From Ga0077555 sp050187415 (GTDB lineage Bacteria > Pseudomonadota > Alphaproteobacteria > Rhizobiales > Hyphomicrobiaceae): DNA of 64,000 nucleotides. The stretch's first letter is position 1. Each line of letters starts with the position of its first letter. The position numbers and the translations under genes are program-made. The notes beneath the pieces were generated by a model. That model was not told where the DNA came from and ran no database searches. It saw only the letters and a list, made by a program, of their open reading frames with translations. The stretch is taken from positions 1 to 64,000 of the forward strand of contig JBFWXN010000012.1 in assembly GCA_050187415.1 (NCBI GenBank). Reading direction: 5' to 3'. This document shows, one piece after another, positions 61,224 through 64,000 of this stretch.

Positions 61224-62039
61224 CTACGTGCGGCGGCGGCGAACGGTGCGCGTGGCCGTCGTCGTTGCGGCAGCGGTCTCCTCGCTCGCAGCGGCCGCCG
61301 AAGAACTATCGTCGGTCGATGAGGCGTCGTCAGATTTGTCGTCGCCCATCGTGCTCACCTCGAGGGATGCAGACGGTCTCTCGATCCGGGTGCGACGAGG
61401 AGCTTCGGCCATTACCTCATCGCGATCGCTATCCGAAGGCTCGCGGTCGTCGTCGCCGAAGCTCCGGCGAAAACGCTCCTCGCGATCGGCCCCGACAGGC
61501 CGCGGTGTGCGGCCGACGCGAGCGATCTGAGCTTGGAGGCTGTCGATGTCGATGAAGTGATCGGCCTGCCGCCGAAGCTCGTCGGCGACCATCGCGGGCT
61601 GTGTCTCGATGGTCGAGATGACAGTCACGCGCTTGCCGAGCTGCTGCAGCGCCGACGCGAGACTGGTGAAGCTTTGCTCGCCCGAGAACAGAATGATGTG
61701 GTCGGCCTTGTCGGCCAGGCGCATCGCATCGACGGCCAGCTCGACGTCCATGCTGGTCCGGAAGCGCCGCCGGCCGGTCGAATCGGTGTAACCGCGCGCC
61801 GGCTTTGTCACCATGGTGTAGCCATTGTAATCTAGCCAGTCGGCGAGAGGCCTGAACGTCGAAAACTCCTGATCTTCGACAATTGCTGTATAATACAGAA
61901 CACGGATTAAGTGACCTTGTGACCGCAAATGATCAAGGAGCTTACGATAGTCGATTTCGAAACCGAGGGCGCGCACGGTTGCATGCAGGTTAGGCCCATC
62001 GATGAAAGCGAACGTGCGCTCGCCGTGGTGAATACTCAA
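61224..62039 (-). CDS. NYN-domain LabA/DUF88-like protein with altered active-site motif
   Basis: A 271-residue protein. Residues 8-180 are the NYN domain of alphaproteobacterial LabA-like proteins: FIDGPNLHATVRALG, DYNGYTMVTKP and SMDVELAVDAM. The third acidic motif, usually SGDGDFRSL, reads SGEQSFTSL, so both aspartates are changed. It may be a non-catalytic RNA-binding relative. The last 90 residues are disordered, first acidic (DREPSDSDRDE), then rich in serine, threonine and alanine, ending in RTVRRRRT. Its place inside the exopolysaccharide locus seems incidental. Confidence 0.83.
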   Translation of the reverse strand: MSIHHGERTFAFIDGPNLHATVRALGFEIDYRKLLDHLRSQGHLIRVLYYTAIVEDQEFSTFRPLADWLDYNGYTMVTKPARGYTDSTGRRRFRTSMDVELAVDAMRLADKADHIILFSGEQSFTSLASALQQLGKRVTVISTIETQPAMVADELRRQADHFIDIDSLQAQIARVGRTPRPVGADREERFRRSFGDDDREPSDSDRDEVMAEAPRRTRIERPSASLEVSTMGDDKSDDASSTDDSSSAAAASEETAAATTTATRTVRRRRT

Positions 62040-62645
62040 GATAGGGTCCTCTCGAAAGAAATAGGAAAGCGGCTCATATATGTGAGGTTAAATCGGGCCG
62101 CAAGGCTTCGTTGCGGAAACATACTTACGCGAAAGATGATAACGGCGCCAACAGTTTGCGCCGTTCAGGCCGCCAGCGAAAAACAACAACAGTGTACCCA
62201 CGAGTGATCTGAGAAGAAGCAAGTAACGCATTACGATGGAAAACAAAAGCGCCACGGTTCGCGTCCAGAACCGAGGCACCCGTGCAGCATCCGATCGCCT
62301 GCGCACGATCGGCGACGCGGGGGCGTCCGGCCCGGTTCGGACGACGGCGCTCGTGCGACACTTCGGCCGGATTCGGCGAGCCATCGGGTCGAGGCATGGC
62401 GCTTGTGTACTTCCGATTGGGCACGACTTCAGTTGGGGCCCCATTTCCACGATCAGCGTCGACGCTGCGTTCGATAGGAATTATGTCCGCCTCGATCTCT
62501 TCCGGTCGTCGCTTCTGGCTTTACCTCCGAGTGCGTGTTAACCATCATCGAAGACGCGCAGCGTCGCGGGGCCTGTTTGCACGGGGTTTGCATTCATCCG
62601 TCCGAGTTGCCGTGATCAGGATGGAACCAGAGACACAGAGACGCA
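62040..62645. other. About 600-base intergenic region without a supported gene
   Basis: The region separates the NYN gene from the deacetylase gene on the other strand. A possible hairpin (AACGGCGC at 62141-62148 paired with GCGCCGTT at 62158-62165) is followed on the minus strand by a T-rich stretch and may be an old terminator. Frames of about 100 codons (62236-62541 plus; 62088-62450 minus) lack ribosome binding sites. Part of it must be the promoter of the deacetylase gene. Confidence 0.4.
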
Positions 62646-63764
62646 ATGAGCCGGACTAGGACAGGACTGCTTAAGAGCGCCCTCAGTGCCCTTCACTTTA
62701 CGGGTGCAGATCGCTTGTTGGCCCCGCTGACGCGCGGCGTGGGCGTGATTTTCATGCTGCACAGCGTCCGGCCGACCCGCGGTGACGCCTTTGGGCCCAA
62801 TCGCATCCTCGAGATCACCCCGGAGTTTCTCGAGCAGGTTATCGGCCTCGTCGGGGACAGCGGTTTTGACGTCGTTTCTCTCGATGATGCGCACGCTCGA
62901 CTGCGCGAGGGTGATTTCGACCGCCCGTTCGCAGCATTCACATTCGACGACGGCTATCGTGACAATCGCGATTTCGCCTACCCGATCTTCAAGAAGCACA
63001 ATCTGCCCTTCGCGGTGTACGTCCCAAGCGACTTCGCGGACGGCCGCGGCGACCTGTGGTGGCTCAAGCTCGAGATGGTCATCGCCGCCCGCGACGCCAT
63101 TAGTGCCCGGGTCGATGGCGTCGCCGAGCGATTCGCCACGGCGACACGGGCCGAGAAGGAACAGGTGTTTTCGCGGATCTACTGGTGGCTGCGGTCCATT
63201 TCGGAGTTCGAGGCCCGCCGCTTCGTATCAGAGCTGTGCGAGACGCATGGAGTGGATACGTCGGGCCTGTGCCGCGATTTGATCATGAATTGGCATGAGC
63301 TGCGTGACTTTGCGCAGGATCCGCTGGTGACGATCGGAGCCCACACGCGGCGGCATCTGGCGCTCGCCAAGCTGACGCTCAGCGAGGCCCGGCTAGAGAT
63401 CGAGGAAAGCGTCCGGCGCCTCGAGCGCGAGCTTGCCCGGCCTATTCGCCACTTCAGCTTCCCCTACGGCGACGAAACGAGCGCAGGCGCGAGGGATTTC
63501 GAGTTGGCCCAAGAATTGGGGCTCCAAACCGCCGTGACAACCCGAAAGGGCCTCATTCACGAGCGTGATGCCAATCTTACGACGTCACTCCCGCGCGTCT
63601 CGCTCAATGGTGATTTCCAGAGCAGGCGCTATGTCAAAGTGATGCTGTCGGGTGCGCCGTTCGCATTCTGGGACATGGCCCGGCTGTTGCGTCCCGAAAC
63701 AATCGCCGCTCGGAGCGGATCCGGAGTGAACGCGCTTCTCACCGCGGGTACATCCATCGGATGA
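62646..63764 (+). CDS. Polysaccharide deacetylase (NodB-homology, carbohydrate esterase 4)
   Basis: A 372-residue enzyme with the CE4/NodB fold. The metal-binding motif TFDDGYRDN lies near residue 97 and GAHTRRHLAL near 235, with the arginine and aromatic pocket in FSFPYGDE near 270. It would remove N- or O-acetyl groups from the exopolysaccharide or its precursor. There is no clear signal peptide. A hydrophobic stretch near the C-terminus (GAPFAFWDMARLL) might associate with membranes. The gene overlaps the convergent DUF2842 gene by 26 bases. Confidence 0.88.
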   Translation: MSRTRTGLLKSALSALHFTGADRLLAPLTRGVGVIFMLHSVRPTRGDAFGPNRILEITPEFLEQVIGLVGDSGFDVVSLDDAHARLREGDFDRPFAAFTFDDGYRDNRDFAYPIFKKHNLPFAVYVPSDFADGRGDLWWLKLEMVIAARDAISARVDGVAERFATATRAEKEQVFSRIYWWLRSISEFEARRFVSELCETHGVDTSGLCRDLIMNWHELRDFAQDPLVTIGAHTRRHLALAKLTLSEARLEIEESVRRLERELARPIRHFSFPYGDETSAGARDFELAQELGLQTAVTTRKGLIHERDANLTTSLPRVSLNGDFQSRRYVKVMLSGAPFAFWDMARLLRPETIAARSGSGVNALLTAGTSIG

Positions 63765-63957
63765 TCAGGCCGGCGGCTGGCACCCATGCCAGACCAGCGA
63801 TCGCATAATAGAAGAACTGCGCCACACCTCCCGCGGTCGGCAGGATCTGGCCTGCGAATACCGTGGCCAGCAGCACGTAAACAAGCAGGAACAGCACGAG
63901 CAGCATGGTCCCCAGAAGGGCACGCGTGGTCGGGCGTCGCGACATGGACTGGGACAT
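63739..63957 (-). CDS. DUF2842 family small membrane protein
   Basis: A 72-residue protein with two helices (LLGTMLLVLFLLVYVLLATVF in two parts, and FFYYAIAGLAWVPAAGLIIRWMYP). The second helix with its GLAWVPAAGLIIRWM ending is the mark of DUF2842, a small membrane protein family of alphaproteobacteria with unknown role. Its 3' end overlaps the deacetylase gene. The 43 bases to the right edge contain its upstream region. Confidence 0.88.
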   Translation of the reverse strand: MSQSMSRRPTTRALLGTMLLVLFLLVYVLLATVFAGQILPTAGGVAQFFYYAIAGLAWVPAAGLIIRWMYPR

Positions 63958-64000
63958 CTCGATTGCCTCGGCTCGTCGGTTGCGGCCCGTTTCGACGCAC

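Noticed and set aside
62236..62541. A 101-codon plus-strand frame in the gap before the deacetylase gene
   Set aside because: It has no ribosome binding site, no family resemblance, and overlaps equally long frames on both strands.
1..64000. CRISPR arrays, tRNA or rRNA genes, insertion sequences, prophage
   Set aside because: I saw no regular direct repeats, no cloverleaf with a CCA-proximal acceptor that I could defend, no 16S/23S segments and no transposase or integrase motifs. A tRNA scan would be more reliable than reading by eye.

Overview
The window is GC-rich, densely packed DNA that reads as a free-living alphaproteobacterium, most likely of the Hyphomicrobiales (Rhizobiales). The pointers are a DUF2585/UPF0314 membrane protein, a DUF2842 protein, an alphaproteobacterial LabA-type NYN protein, and alaS, icd, gatCA and rpsD genes of alphaproteobacterial character. 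I see no tRNA or rRNA gene, CRISPR array, insertion sequence or prophage. The placement comes from protein families recognised by eye and has not been searched.

Layout, left to right. (1) 1-5.6 kb: the end of a class II glutamine amidotransferase gene, then a minus-strand block coding a succinate dehydrogenase/fumarate reductase-like iron-sulfur subunit and two membrane anchors, preceded by an acyl-CoA-dehydrogenase homologue that closely resembles 3-sulfinopropionyl-CoA desulfinase. The matching flavoprotein gene is divergent. (2) 5.7-13.3 kb: a plus-strand operon for an Mrp/Mbh-type ion-translocating membrane complex. It has the gene order of archaeal Mbh modules, three antiporter-like large subunits and no redox module. 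(3) 13.4-24.9 kb: mostly housekeeping and small catabolic genes, including a MaoC/DUF1330/acyl-CoA dehydrogenase group, two secreted proteins, an M19 dipeptidase, alaS, an alpha/beta hydrolase without the nucleophile serine, an MBL hydrolase, an MgtC-like protein and dimeric NADP isocitrate dehydrogenase. (4) 25-28.5 kb: a lower-GC lone gene (DUF6994-like), a second, unrelated monomeric isocitrate dehydrogenase, and a 33-codon remnant of a further dimeric icd gene. (5) 28.6-35.9 kb: a TrmJ methyltransferase with an unusual N-terminal extension, a secreted protein, rpsD, an NYN ribonuclease-like protein, gatA, gatC and a metallophosphoesterase. (6) 35.9-44 kb: a sulfur-oxidation island, soxAXB on the minus strand facing away from soeABC-like genes on the plus strand. 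(7) 44-53.7 kb: about 1.2 kb without a recognisable gene, an unknown protein, a divergent group of flavin monooxygenases, nitronate monooxygenase, O-methyltransferase, SDR and hydrolase, and a Kef-type transporter. (8) 53.7-64 kb: an exopolysaccharide locus (Wzy/ligase, initiating sugar transferase, GT4, Wza-like and Wzc-like proteins, deacetylase) with a second NYN protein inside it.

Two themes connect the parts. The first is sulfur. A putative desulfinase would release sulfite from 3-sulfinopropionyl-CoA, SoeABC would oxidise sulfite in the cytoplasm, and SoxAXB handles thiosulfate in the periplasm; an SfnG-like flavin monooxygenase may add organosulfur breakdown. The second is members of known families that have lost or changed catalytic residues: the SDH-like flavoprotein, the alpha/beta hydrolase, the Wzc-like protein and the second NYN protein. 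These divergent paralogues, together with the tri-subunit Mrp/Mbh-like complex, are the most interesting features of the window.
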